A DNA stretch of 64,000 bases from the NCBI RefSeq assembly GCF_905115235.1, contig NC_051855.1, positions 13,940,388 through 14,004,387 of the forward strand. Direction: 5' to 3'. Shown here in pieces: positions 40,596 through 52,432 of this stretch; within the stretch, counting starts at the first letter, position 1, and each line of letters begins with the position of its first letter. The notes under the pieces are model-generated. The model searched no databases and was not told the DNA's origin. It saw only the letters and a list, made by a program, of their open reading frames with translations. The stretch comes from Hermetia illucens (taxonomy: Eukaryota > Arthropoda > Insecta > Diptera > Stratiomyidae). The position numbers were made by a program, and so were the translations under genes.

Positions 40596-41320
40596 TTTAC
40601 CGCCATCAAAACAACTAAATATGGAAACCTAAGAAAATCTTATAACAAAGTGCCTCGACTTTTGAAATTGTCGTCTTCACGAAAATTCAAATATAAATGA
40701 AAATCTTAGATAAGCATTGTAATTGCTAGCAATGAAAAAAGATCTGCGCGACCTATGAGAAAAGCACAAGGGTTGTGCTATTGAGAATAAATCAGATAAT
40801 ACGCGGGAAGGAGAATCTTGGAGAGTGGTAACAGGAGGATGTGTACCAACATCATCTCAAGATCCAATTTGTTCTTAATTTGCGAAGATTGTTTAATGGC
40901 AACAAATAAAAAAACAAAGCCTCAGAAAAGATGTGTAAAATACAAAAGTGATCGAATTCAAATACATTTCAGAATAAAACCATGAATTGTTTTTATTTTC
41001 TTTTTTTTTATTCGGAAAAAGTTCTATTTCTGGACTCATCTGGATCATATAAAAATTTATTAAACAGGAAATATTCTGTTTGAGTTTATTTTATTTCAGA
41101 ATATCATCTTTATGCTTACAAATCTGAAAATATTTACAGCTAATAATCGTCATTTTGAAAATTCATGTCTCCACTTCAATGAAACTAAACTAAGTAAAAT
41201 TTTGAGAAGCTTATAATGCTTTATATAACCAATCGTCAATTGCGCTTATAAATAATTTAAAATAATCCTTCACGTCCTTCATGACATAAAATATATAAAC
41301 AAAAAAAAAAAGTTCGCTTA
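40596..41320. terminator. Shared 3' region of Mier1 and Strip
   Basis: For Mier1 (+), AATAAA lies at 40973. For Strip (-), the inverted signal TTTATT lies at 40992 and 41085. If the distal signals are used, the two mRNAs would overlap or nearly abut. Polyadenylation sites are inferred from hexamers only. Confidence 0.5.
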
Positions 41321-44300
41321 CTAAACACAATCAACATTCGAAAGTAGAGCATCCCAATTTGTTTGCATATTGAATACCTCTTCTTGTAGCCATAATTCAT
41401 AATTAGCCTTGAAATCGTCTGTCAACTCAATTTTCCGATCCCAGCCCCCATACCCAGGACTATAATCCGAAGCTACACCGAACGCAGCGGCATTGAAGAA
41501 CATGTCACCAATTAATCCCATACTATTTCCACCACTTCCATATCCTAGACCGCCAATTAAGTCACTGTCATGTCCATCAACGCCTCCGATTCCGCTTCCA
41601 GCTCCTGTTCCCGTCCCAGATTGGATAGCTCCGTTTCCTGCATTTCCACCGCTAGATCCATTCGCTCCACATCCGCCTCCACTTCCATTATTTGTACCAC
41701 CACCTGCGATAGAGGTCTGACATTTCTGCATAGCTTCCGGGTAACGACGATTATTAAAACGATCGACACATGTGCGAAGTGTACATTCTTCAGCCTGGAA
41801 GTCCCATGGGCGTGACTCTAAATCGTTACCAAATGCCCAATCGTCATTCAAACGATGACGTACTTTTGCGTAAATCGCGCTAATTGTTTTCATGTTAGAT
41901 TTGCGCCATTGACGTCCCAAGTATTTAGTTTGCATCTTTAGTAACTTCAGGACATATAGTTGCATCATAGCGTGACGCACTTTTAGCGTTTTCTTTAAGA
42001 TGGGGGCGGATTTAAACACGACCAGCATCATAACTCGAGAATGTTTCCACTTGATCAGTTTGTTCAGTACACGTAACAAATTTATACAGGAGAAAACATT
42101 ACGCCAGGAGTAAGGAGAAGTGTCATCCAGGACTAAACTCTCGGATGTGAGTTCAGATTGCTCACCAATGACACATGATGGAAAATCGATGATTGGTATC
42201 CTGTAAGTGGATTCATATTAATTCTACTAATGCAAAATGGATTGACTAGATACAGGAACCCGAAGCCATAACCAACAAAAGAAATACTTGGAGTAAATAG
42301 GTAATACAAGGTCTGTCCTGAAAGTAGAGTCCCAAGTCAAAAAATTACAATCACTTGTAAATGTCATCATTTCCTGCATTTGTCGTTGTCCCGTTTTCTT
42401 GGATAAGTCCGTAGCCTAAGAATATTCACTGATAAGAATGACCTAATTAGTTTAGTTTGATAGGATGGTGGCCCATTGCACCCCTCCGGAGATCACCTAT
42501 TCATCAGCCTACGGCGTTTGCAGGCTTTCGCGAATCTGAGAACATTCTCCATAAACTCTTCGTTGAAGAAAACCATACCAAGGAGGTTTAAGGAAGCCGG
42601 GCAGCTGCATACGAAGTACAGGGCCGTCTCTTCCTCCTCCTCAAATTGCATATGGCCGAGACCACCACTCCAATTTTTTCCATGTGGTAGTTTGAGGAGC
42701 TTGCACGATTTTTTCCATCTTCCCTGCTTACATAGAACAGGGTGAGCGATGTGGATTCCTAATATCCCCGCTCCAACGACCCTGCGGGCGCAGATAGCCT
42801 CTTGTTTGCCCGAGAAAAACCAATCTAACTACTAACAGAACAGACCATGTAAATATGCCCCTAGTGTGGTTCTGGGGGATGAATAGAAAGTGGAAAAGGA
42901 AGTATAACCGAGATAAACTTAAATGAAAAATCTTACAATAATATCAAGCGGGAAAGGGAAGCTTTGCCAATCAACCAACTAATAACTGAAATACTCACCC
43001 GTTTTTGAATCCAACATACTCCAGAATATTTTGATTGAAAAATTTCAAGACGAGCGGTATACAATTAGCGAATACTAAATGCTGTGACATGAATTCAAAC
43101 TGATAGACATGATTAATCTTGAAATGTTTTAAATACAGAAGTAAGATGGCTGATACAGCTTTTACGATAATTTCTTTGTGGCGATTTACGTCGATACCAA
43201 GCTTAGTTGATTGTGACACCGTCATTCTGAAGTTGTAGTGATGAATCAAGTCAGAGGTTTGCATGAATCCAAAGGACGAGAACAGAAAAACAAAAAAAAA
43301 TGGGAAAGAATTCTTCAGTACTTATCTATATTCGCAGCTAGGCTGCCTCTGAATAGAGTATGAATAACATCAATACAACACTTACGGCATATCTCTAGGT
43401 AGTACATCGGCCATAATATTGATACTTTCCGTCTTAGATTTAGATGTTGGTGATGCTGCTAAAAGCACTTTTAACAGTGCAATCATATACTGCGGCAGGT
43501 TTGGTAGAATGGCTTGATAGAGTATCTCTGCTGGTGTCATTCTAATCTCATTTTCGCTTGTTGAAATTGGATTACGAGCGATTTCTTCCTCCTTTCTAAT
43601 TTGAACATCTGCCAAGCTTATATACATATGCTACACAGATATGAGATTAATATGATAACAAATCGAGATAAAAGAAGAAAATATCCAAGTAAATCCTAAG
43701 CTAATCTATTCACTATCACTTACTCGTTTTAACGTCTTTATACCCTCATGGATTGGTTGTGGCAGACCAGCTAAACTCTCATGGTCATCAGTTAATGTAT
43801 AACCGATAAATTTACTACGTGAAATATCCAGAAATTGATCGATGTCTTTTTGACGAACTTTTGGTGCCCATGGGAGTCGTGTAACATTCCGAAACATAGA
43901 CATTGCGTTATACATGGGATGGTCATATTTTTGTCCTATTTTGCATAATAAAATTGGAATATTTGAACCGATTATTAACCTCATACTAACATATACCTAA
44001 TATATATTCTTAGTCTATGTTAAATTAGACCTAGATCCCACTACCTTCCCCAGTCTAATGTATAAAATTAACTAGCTATTGACACTGAGGGCCAGGGACG
44101 GTTTTCGCTAAAGCTATAAGGGTAGAGTTTACTTTATATCTTTGCACATCACGTCCAATCACCTCTAATCCTAAAACCTTTCTACTCAACTTACCCCCAG
44201 GACCTGGTGCTGCTGAATTTAAAGTGGGATCATCATAAGGTCGATAGTAATCTGACAAATCTTCCTCAGTTTCGGCAGATTGTGCCTCCATTTCCATAGT

Positions 44301-47300
44301 CATTTGTTCTTGTTCATCAAGAGAGCTCTGCTTCATTAAGCTCTATAAAATATCGTATTCGTTTTATTCCATTTATTGATTGATGCGAATGATGGCTAAC
44401 TAATTTTACCATTTTATTTACTTTTGAAAGAAATTGTGGGTATTGAAAAGGCAACAAATTTAATTAAATTTGAAAGAACACAAACCAACACTAAAACAAA
44501 TTAATGGAACTTTTGTATTGATTGTGTCCATGAATGTGCATCTTTCAATTGAAAAATCGTCAAAAATTGATGAAAACCAAGAAAAACAAATGATTTTATC
44601 AAGGAACCATATTCTAACCTCCAACAAAACTGCTAAGAAATTATGAAAAGAAAGAAATGTGTGTGTTTATGGAGAAACAAATGTTTAAATGTTATTAAAT
44701 ATATTAGTCTTTGAATGTTATATTGCTTTTCTCAATTCTCTAGGGATTAACTGCAGAAGTCTACTCTAGGATCCAAAAAGAGCATCCGAAAATCAACATT
44801 AATATATTATGATGTCAAAACCGTTCATTAAAATGCAAATTTAATAATTTAAAGAAATCTACGTGATATAGTTTTCATACTTTCTACTAGACAATGATCG
44901 CTAAAGCATTGAAAAACGAATCAAAGTATGCAAGCATAACTAGATAGTGGGTGACTTGAAATCGTATAAACATGAGTATACCAAATATGAACAAGATGCG
45001 GCGCCAAAATCCTAACAAAATTCAATTGGAATCCCCGTCGTTGGTAAATAACACATGGGTCAGGTCATTAAGTCCCAAGACTAACCACAAATGGTAAATA
45101 ACACATGGGTCAGGTCACTAAGTCCCAAGACTAACCACAAATGGCGCCACGATTACCACACCATACCATGTTTTCCGGTAAAACCAGTTTTTAGAGAATC
45201 CATGTAAAAAAGGGCGAAGGCCGGCCAAAGCGTCCGAAGAAACAACAGTTAGCAAGCAAAATCCTAACAAAATTCAATTGGAATCCCCGTCGTTGGTAAA
45301 TAACACATGGGTCAGGTCATTAAGTCCCAAGACTAACCACAAATGGCGCCACGATTACCACACCATACCCATACCCATACCACCGGTAAAACCAGTTTTT
45401 AGTGGATCTATGTAAAAAAGGGCGAAGGCCGACCAAAGCGTCCGAAGACACAACAGTTAGCAAGCAAGGTCATGGCCTCTACGTTTTGGAACATCTGTGG
45501 AATTTTGCTTTTGGACTTTCTTCCGAAGGTCAGACGATCAGCAGCGATTGGTTCAGGCCACTAAGCAGAAAATGCGCCGATTCACAAGTCGATGAAAACG
45601 ATGAGTAAATCTCACGATTTAAGATTCGAATTGCTCCCACACCCCCATCATCTGTTTCTACTTGTTCATAGTCTTTTATAAGAAAAATATCGAAAGTTTA
45701 GAAAAACGACGCTGGAATGATTGTATCGCTATGGAAGGCAACTATCTTGATCAATAAAATCGAATTTTGCAAAAAAAAAAAAAAAACTAAGTCAACACAA
45801 GTTATTTGGTTGATGGGTAAAGTCAACATGTTTTTGGTCGATTTAAGTCCTTTAGACTTCCATATTTGGAGCCCAATTGAAAGAGTCACCAACATCAACG
45901 TCACAGTCCTCCAAAAGTCGCATCATTGAGGGGTGGTTTTCGCTGATAAGAACCGCAACATATTTAAGCGCACGCTTCAGACCGAAATTGAAGGGAATCA
46001 CATAAGCTGATAGGAGATATGAACAGTTGGGCTGAAAAGTTCTAAGGCTAACATAGACAAAGGATTTTTTTTTGATAAAATTTGATTTTATTATTCAATA
46101 CAATTTTCTTCGAAGGCGATACAACGATACAATTTTTCGATAACATTTTTATAGTTCGATTTGTCTTTAGCCTCAATTTCGGCGATTATCTCTTCCTTGG
46201 CACCAAATTTCTTCCAGCAAGCATTCCTTTGAGGTCTATGGATATAACACTAATAAAACAGACTACGATTTTTGCAGCCCAACTGTTATTAAATAAATGT
46301 GTTGTGTATGGTCTTACAAGCGATGTGATTTTTTTAGTAGACAGTATTTGACAACGGCCAAAATGTCTCATCTAGAATTCGGCGACGCACCTTGTACATG
46401 TAAGTAGTCTTCTATAGGATATTTATCTATATAGCAAAACTTATTTAGCATAAGTTAAAAACATCTCATGCTAATATTTAGTCACAATAGGTAGTTCTTA
46501 TTATTTTTGTTAGTTCATGCAAGTAAGAAGTAAAGTAAATTACCAACGTATTAATGATGAAATAAACCAACGAATGGAAGCTCATCAAAATTAAGAAAAG
46601 CATACAAAAAGAAAGGAAAAACCAATGAAGAAATGTGAAAAGCATCTCTACCTCTTGCAATATATCGTTCGTACGTACTCGCCTAAATGCATTCCGTTTT
46701 GGATTCTGATTATCTAATATATCAGCAGCTGTTGCCGGTGGTGAACTGGCTCTCATACATTTTGTAACCTCAAGTGTATCCTCTTTAGCAGGACTTAACC
46801 CAGCACAAATACGATATTCATCTAAAATTCATCAATCAAATTATCTAAATCAAGTTTTTGGAGTTTTTTTTTTTATTCTATACATCCTTATCTTCAATGT
46901 GTATTTACAAAAATGCAGGATTATAAGATCATTGTTAGGATGCATGTCTTACGCTCTTTTACGTACTTTTCAGTTTTCTCAATGTTTCGATACCACCCAA
47001 GCTAACCAAAGACACTTTCCACAATAAAAGTAAAACCTTTTTCATGGGAAAATGTGGCGCTGAACCGCTGCAGAAACGTGTAATCATACCTAGAAGTTTG
47101 ATTGCTAGAAGCTCATCACCATACTGCGTATCTATATTCGAATGCAAAATAGCCAATTAAATTCTTAGTCTTTATGATTTTCATGACATAGACGGGGCAA
47201 TCGCTTTTCAGAGACAAGGAAAAGAAACAAAAAGATATCGAATTTTGTCCTGGCTGTTTGGGATAAACATTTTTATGCTACTAACTCAGAAAATAAAACT

Positions 47301-50300
47301 AAAACTCCTCAATTTACTCTACGATCACTGAAAAATTCTGAAGCTATATTTTAGCAAAGCCCCAGCTCCTGACAACAGTAGTTCCATAAAAATCCTATAT
47401 CATCAAAATTGGGACCTTTCCTTTATATCCAGAAAAGCAAACTGCACATTCTTCAATACACTTACTAAGATCATTTGTGAAACTGTCAACCACTGCTTTA
47501 TAATCGGCCGAATCATTCTCCTTTTCCGCTCTTATTGTTTCCGTAATTATATAAAGTACCGACAGGATCACGCGTAAATCCATTGAATCGCTTAACGACA
47601 CCGCAACTTTCAACATCGCATTATCGGCAGAAATTGAATTTCTACATTATTGAAAAGTTGAAATGGTACAACCGATTTGAAACAAAATTGTAAAGTTAGA
47701 ACCGAAATGAGTAACGACAGTTTTTTGGAATAATTAAGACTTGCTTTTGCTTTTCGCTAACCTTGCAAATTCCCATATTTTGGGAACCAGTTGTTCCCTT
47801 CATCAGTGCTACAAGTCTTAATTATTTCAAATAATTTAATTGCTAGAAACACAACAAGGCAGTTGTGTAGTAAAAGAAAAAAGTTTCGTACTCAATTTCT
47901 AAATTCAGAAGCTCTACAAACGCGGCGAATACATTCAATTCATAGAGAAGAAGAACATTTTCGCGAGTATTCTGTTGTTGTTCTTGGTCTGATTGAACCT
48001 CTGCCCAACATCCTTGTGCTATATACAAAATACAACGTGCTGCACGCATACGAATTTGACGTTCCGAAACATCTAATTGATCCAATAACTTCATTATGAT
48101 GCTTCGACGTTGGGTAACTGGTAATTTTTGCCAGCTTGGTGGCAGTTTATACAATTCCATTTGGTCCTCGAATGCCTAAATTTGAAAGTAAGAAAATTGA
48201 AGAAGATAGTTGAGATGAGGAAAGATTTTGGTTTTTCAGCTATGCAGCGAAACGAAAGTGATAAAGGACAACTTTAATGAATGAAGAGGAAAATGGGATA
48301 AGGGTTTTTGCTTTCAAACACTGGAATTGAAGGAAACCAAGACATGTTAAGGAATGTACAGACGCTATAGCACTCGGTGATATGTTAGTCCTATAGCTAC
48401 CTAATCAGGCTTTCACTACGCAGCAAATTCAGCCCTTTCTATTACATACCTGAACATTAAGCTGAAACTCACTAAACTCAGTATAACTGTATAGCTCCGC
48501 GATTTCGCTGGCATATGAATCTGTGTCTGCATACACGAAGTCTAGATCAAGCCCATCGGAGTTAGCACCAATCTGGATAGAAAATTGATCGTTTACATAT
48601 AAAAAAAAAATACTAACGATTGTAACCTAGTTAAGCTAATGTGATTGGCTTCAGAGAAAGCTAGCTATGAGGTGAGATGAAGAGAGTATAAGATGATAGT
48701 GAAAAAAAGAATCTCGTGATGTGATGGGAAGGGATATGTGGATGGAACTTCAGATATAAATGTTTTCTTTTAGCCCTATCTCCCTTATGTTTAACCCTAT
48801 ATCAGTAATAGGATCAGCCTCAAAAAGTACTAATCGAGTCCTTACCATATTCTGTGAAGAAAATTTACACCTCCCTTTCGCATGTAGCGCGGAGCCTTCC
48901 CCTCTTAAACTCAACAGAAAATCGCTGGTTGTAGAAAAATTTACAGAAAATCGCTGGTTGTACAAAAATTTACAAGGACCCCCATAGTGGTCGAAATTCA
49001 GTAAGAACGTATGTACGTTCCGTTCATAGTTTTCGCTCGACCGAGAATTAACGTGTGTTGATGTTAGATTGTGTAAACTGGGCGCGTTTTATTACCTACT
49101 AAATGACATAGTGACCATGAGTCCTAAAGTTAAGCAGCCTCCAGAAAGAAAACTCTACACTTTTTCGCCTTTTCGCGTCCTGCAAGGATCCAAAAGAATC
49201 GTTCTCACCTTCTTGGCTCTTCTCTTCAAACTTACCGTGCTTTGGATTTTGAAGAGACGTACGGTACACGAATGCCTCAGACCATTTATAAATTCGAACA
49301 ACTCTATTATTTTTCCTCCAAGTCAGGCGACCGATGATTTATCCGTATTCTGACACTGCCCCCCACTGGGCACTTCCGGTTGCGAAACGGGAGAGTGAAG
49401 GGCCATAAAGAGGCCAATTAAATTAATGAGCCAATATCAGAAACTACTCACTAGTTTCTAGAAAAAAATCATATTGATACTCCTATAACACCTAGTCCCC
49501 GAAACAACCTCCATATCGATATCTGTTTAAAACTTCCACTAATCCGGCATCCTATTTGCCGGCACGCCTGATGATCCCGGCACGCAAGGGGTGTCAATTC
49601 TGCCAAATCCCACCCCAACATCACCGAGGGGACCCCACCGTGATCAAAGTACTTACTCGATTGTATGATTGTGTTTTTTTTCTTTGTTTTAACGTGTATT
49701 GGTGTTATATTGTTTTATTACCCTGTGACAAAGATCCTAAAGGTAACCAGCCTCCAAACGCTAACATTAGCTCAGAAGCTGGAAATTATAAAGATTGAAA
49801 ACGGCGTGAGAAGCCCCATCATTATGAGGAAATATAACATAGCGTCGTCTACAATTTACGATGTTAAGAATAAAATAAAGGAAATTTACAACACTTTTTG
49901 AATGAGTCAGAAACTTTGAAAAATTTTAATAAAAAGCAAAATTTAAAAAAAAAATCCAAGTCAGACCAACTAGATTCGGCTTTGTATCTTTGGTTTTCAA
50001 CCGAAATATCTTAGAGTAAACCCACAATCGCCCCAATGATTGTTGAACAAGCCAAATAATTTCAACAAGGCGTGAACTTCGATTCTGAGTGCAAATTTTC
50101 TGATACCTGGGTCAGAAACTCGTCATGAGTACGAGAAAATTATATATTTCTGGTGAACAGAAGTCGCATGTCATCTTCACCACTACGGGCGAATTCAGCA
50201 TTTTTTCATTATAAATTAGGAGGTAAGAATTAAAATAAAAGCCACAAGGGCTCTGATGATTTACAGGTCCATCGCAGAGAAAAAATAAGGATACAATAGT

Positions 50301-52432
50301 AAGGCCGATGATTACATATGGAGTGGTAATTTGGGCAAATAGAACTGAACTCAGCACAAAATCCAGGGAGCTACACAAACTTGAAAGACTGGCTTACGTG
50401 TATATCAGTGGGGCAATGACAACTTGCGCAACAGCATCCCCAGAGGTCATTCTGCACATACAGAGAAAGGAGGGAGGGTGATCGTCAGAATAATTTTTCT
50501 AGCCGCTTTCGAGGTTTGGATTTTCAAATCTGAGTCATCAAGCCTTAGCCACGGAAGTGAAATTTATTGAAGAAGTTTGTTCTTAGCGGAGGAAAAAAGA
50601 GGAAGGAACAGGGAGAGTGTGTCGACGCGATTCGAAGCAAGCAGATATGGAGTTTTCGTTTTGAGACGGCAACGATCAAATGGCTCAAAATTATAAATTT
50701 TTCCTTTTTCTATCGCCCGTTTTCACCAGTAGTTTTTGTGAGTATAATTTAGACTGAAATTAATGAGAAAATTGAGTGTTGTTTGGTGTCATGCTCACTG
50801 GCAGAAATCCCAAATAATTTTGACCTGCAAGTGGCCCAGCAGCGACAGTAAAAAGCACAAAGTTGCAAACAACTTGCCCATTTGCGAAACTAATTATTTT
50901 CGTATTTTGGCTGATGATTGGTCTCGTAGGTGAGGTGAACGCCTGGCGCTCGTTTCGGCACGCAAAAACACCAACCCAATTTCAAAAGGGGGCAATCACC
51001 GGGCGTTTACTGACCGAACAGTTTCCGACTTTGTGCAGGCAGGCGTCAGAGAGACGCGGAAAGTTCGCCAAGTCCTCAGTCGATGCATTTTGCCGACTCC
51101 GGTCCGCCAGACTCTCCAATGTCGGATCCTGCGCAGTTTACGAGCAACGACAGGGACTAAGTTTTTTCTACCAAATACCCGAATGTTTTTTTTATTCCCG
51201 GGAGCTCGTGAAGTGAAAAACCAGCTCTTGAGTGGTCAACGTGTGGAAAAATAGACCGACATGAGTGATCCGAAAATAAACAAGCGGCGCTACAACAACC
51301 CGCTTTCAAGATCAGCTACCCTAGCCGGCACTCAGCACCCCATCACTTCAAGAAAACTCTTTCGGCAAAAGTAACCAGCGCCAAATCACCAACTGCATCC
51401 TCGGCAACGGTGCTTTGGCTGGTTGATAGCCTTGGTGAGCATGTTGTTCCCAAGCTGATGCAACACCGTACTCTTTTCGTAACAGAATGTCCGGGAGTAT
51501 CAGCGAGGCGAGATCCCGATTTACTGATACCTAGAGATAACAGGACAACGAAGTTTCACTTCGATAAGAGCAACAAGGCAAACTGGGAGATCATGGCGTT
51601 GACATACGGCTTAAATCAGCAACTGATTACCTGGGGCACTGACGGATTACTTACGGCAGAGGAATCAGTCGCTGGGATCATTGAAAGGAAGCATGGAAAA
51701 TGCACTTTGAAACAATGGATATCAGCATATTTCAGATGGAAATATACGCCATAAACAGATGTGCCTCTTTCAACCTCCGAAGGAACTATGGGAGGCAGAA
51801 CATTCCTACCCTTAACCACACACCTACCAGGTAAATTCCACACTGATATGGAAATGCTTTAACAGACTGAAGACACTCGGCTCCCTCAATAAGGTCTGGA
51901 TACTCTTAGGCTCCAGGCCATCTGTGGAGTCAGAAATGGGTTCTGGCGAGAACTTACCAAGAGTGGAACATTCGAGGGTGCTCAGGGATGGGAATTCAAG
52001 CGCTCGAAAGATTATTTAAACCTCACCAACGAAAGCCTCCGGATCATAGTGGGGATACTCACTGGTCACTGCAGGCTAAACTATCATCTAAGGAAGCTAG
52101 GGATATCAACAAAAATTGTCTGTAGATTCTGTGAGGAGAATATAGTTTATAGGTATAACCAGTAAAGGGCAGAATAGTTCTTTTTGGCCGCAGTGCGCAG
52201 TCGTTTGACGATATCATTGTTAATAGTTAAAGAAAAATTAAACGTAAGGACAATGAGCGGAAGGGAAATGATATCTAGACTTAATTCAAGAAAACGTACG
52301 TCATACATCTCCGTGTATAAAATAGCCAATTCTTCGCAATTATTTTCTTAGAAGTTAGTTTATTAATTTTCCTTATTATATACATAATATATAACAAAAT
52401 AAAGTACTCACCTTTCCATTGGCGTCGTTCAT
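41321..52432 (-). CDS. Strip: Striatin-interacting protein (STRIPAK scaffold, STRIP1/2 orthologue)
   Basis: Core scaffold of the STRIPAK phosphatase-kinase complex, acting in Hippo, endosome and axon transport control. Minus-strand coding exons: 52432-52412, 48572-48450, 48175-47892, 47641-47466, 47131-46967, 46821-46652, 44342-44195, 43935-43724, 43630-43386, 43226-42999, 42200-41321. They join in frame to 883 codons. The N1221-like domain is about 10-330 ([41 protein letters not shown]). The conserved C-terminal domain is about 360-750 ([60 protein letters not shown], then [20 protein letters not shown]). A Gly/Asn-rich stretch of about 90 residues is inserted before the last conserved block. 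Exon 1 encodes only MNDANGK. Intron 1 (3.8 kb) and intron 6 (2.3 kb) hold transposon debris. Confidence 0.95.
42465..42710 (-). mobile_element. LINE 3' end (Loa/Jockey type) in Strip intron 10
   Basis: The minus strand reads [19 protein letters not shown], then [20 protein letters not shown] and a stop. This is the zinc-binding end of a LINE polyprotein (usual form CRFCEEEEETSEHILCECP). The upstream part is unclear. Same strand as Strip. Just upstream at 42310 is AAGGTCTGTCCTGAAAGTAG, which resembles a mariner end but has no partner. Confidence 0.65.
45005..45467. repeat. Nested tandem duplication in Strip intron 6
   Basis: A block beginning CAAAATCCTAACAAAATTC occurs at 45005 and again at 45257 (offset 252). 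Inside the first block, a 50-base unit starting TGGTAAATAACACATGGGTC is itself repeated at 45042 and 45092. The second block has only one such unit and instead a short CCATACCCATACCCATACCA run. Copies are nearly identical, so the duplication is recent. Confidence 0.85.
45680..45935 (+). mobile_element. mariner/Tc1-like remnants in Strip intron 6
   Basis: Forward reading [20 protein letters not shown] and stop (45695-45765) is the C-terminus of a mariner transposase. After an A-run, 45840-45900 reads [19 protein letters not shown], like the third catalytic Asp block of an IS630/Tc1/mariner enzyme. The order is reversed from a normal gene, so these are two separate fragments. Confidence 0.6.
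46022..46287 (-). mobile_element. Internally deleted mariner element in Strip intron 6
   Basis: Ends AACAGTTGGGCTG (46022-46034) and CAGCCCAACTGTT (46275-46287) are perfect inverted repeats. Between them the minus strand encodes [20 protein letters not shown], then [20 protein letters not shown] and stop, the end of a mariner transposase. About 265 bp remain of an expected 1.3 kb, so it is a non-autonomous deletion derivative. Confidence 0.8.
47721..47834 (-). repeat. Foldback element with hammerhead-like core (copy E) in Strip intron 3
   Basis: Inverted arms at 47721-47743 and 47812-47834 (shared AATAATTAAGACTTG). On the minus strand the loop (47809-47765) reads GCACTGATGAAGGGAACAAC, then TGGTTCCCAAAATATGGG and AATTTGC. 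Stem GGGAAC/GTTCCC is perfect, and GCA pairs with TGC. It lies in the transcribed sense of Strip and makes up almost half of the 250-nt intron. The GAAA box is AAAA here. Confidence 0.75.
48915..48972. repeat. Two-copy 29-bp tandem repeat, Strip intron 1
   Basis: CAGAAAATCGCTGGTTGTA followed by AAAAATTTA occurs at 48915 and 48944, differing by one base. No function visible. Confidence 0.8.
49025..49905 (+). mobile_element. pogo/Tigger-like transposon, N-terminal part, Strip intron 1
   Basis: At 49725-49900 the forward frame reads [20 protein letters not shown], then [17 protein letters not shown], the CENP-B/pogo helix-turn-helix. The same leader phrase (ATCCTAAAGGTAACCAGCC) has a related copy at 49125 (GTCCTAAAGTTAAGCAGCC), which begins [12 protein letters not shown]. 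So two copies of the 5' end lie about 0.65 kb apart. The DDE catalytic part is absent. Confidence 0.7.
50290..50495 (+). mobile_element. R1-like LINE, thumb fragment, Strip intron 1
   Basis: The forward frame reads [20 protein letters not shown], then [20 protein letters not shown], the block after the polymerase in R1/Loa elements (usual form RLQRLACLCITGAMRTCPT). A single open frame of about 55 codons, truncated at both sides. Confidence 0.8.
50500..51375. other. Strip intron 1, unassigned
   Basis: Overlapping open frames of up to 117 codons exist near 50860-51250. Composition is GC-richer than the neighbourhood, so this is probably a decayed element, but no diagnostic motif was found. Confidence 0.35.
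51380..52145 (+). mobile_element. LINE fragment ending in GILTGH block, Strip intron 1
   Basis: Around 51990-52140 the forward frame reads [20 protein letters not shown], then [13 protein letters not shown] and CRFCEE. This is the conserved stretch after RNase H in Loa/Jockey-group LINEs, ending at the first zinc ligands. The preceding 600 bases include an open frame (51410-51754) that may be more of the same element but is not diagnostic. Confidence 0.65.

Noticed and set aside
51410-51754. 114-codon frame as a host gene
   Set aside because: Surrounded by LINE fragments, no start context and no family match. More likely transposon-derived.
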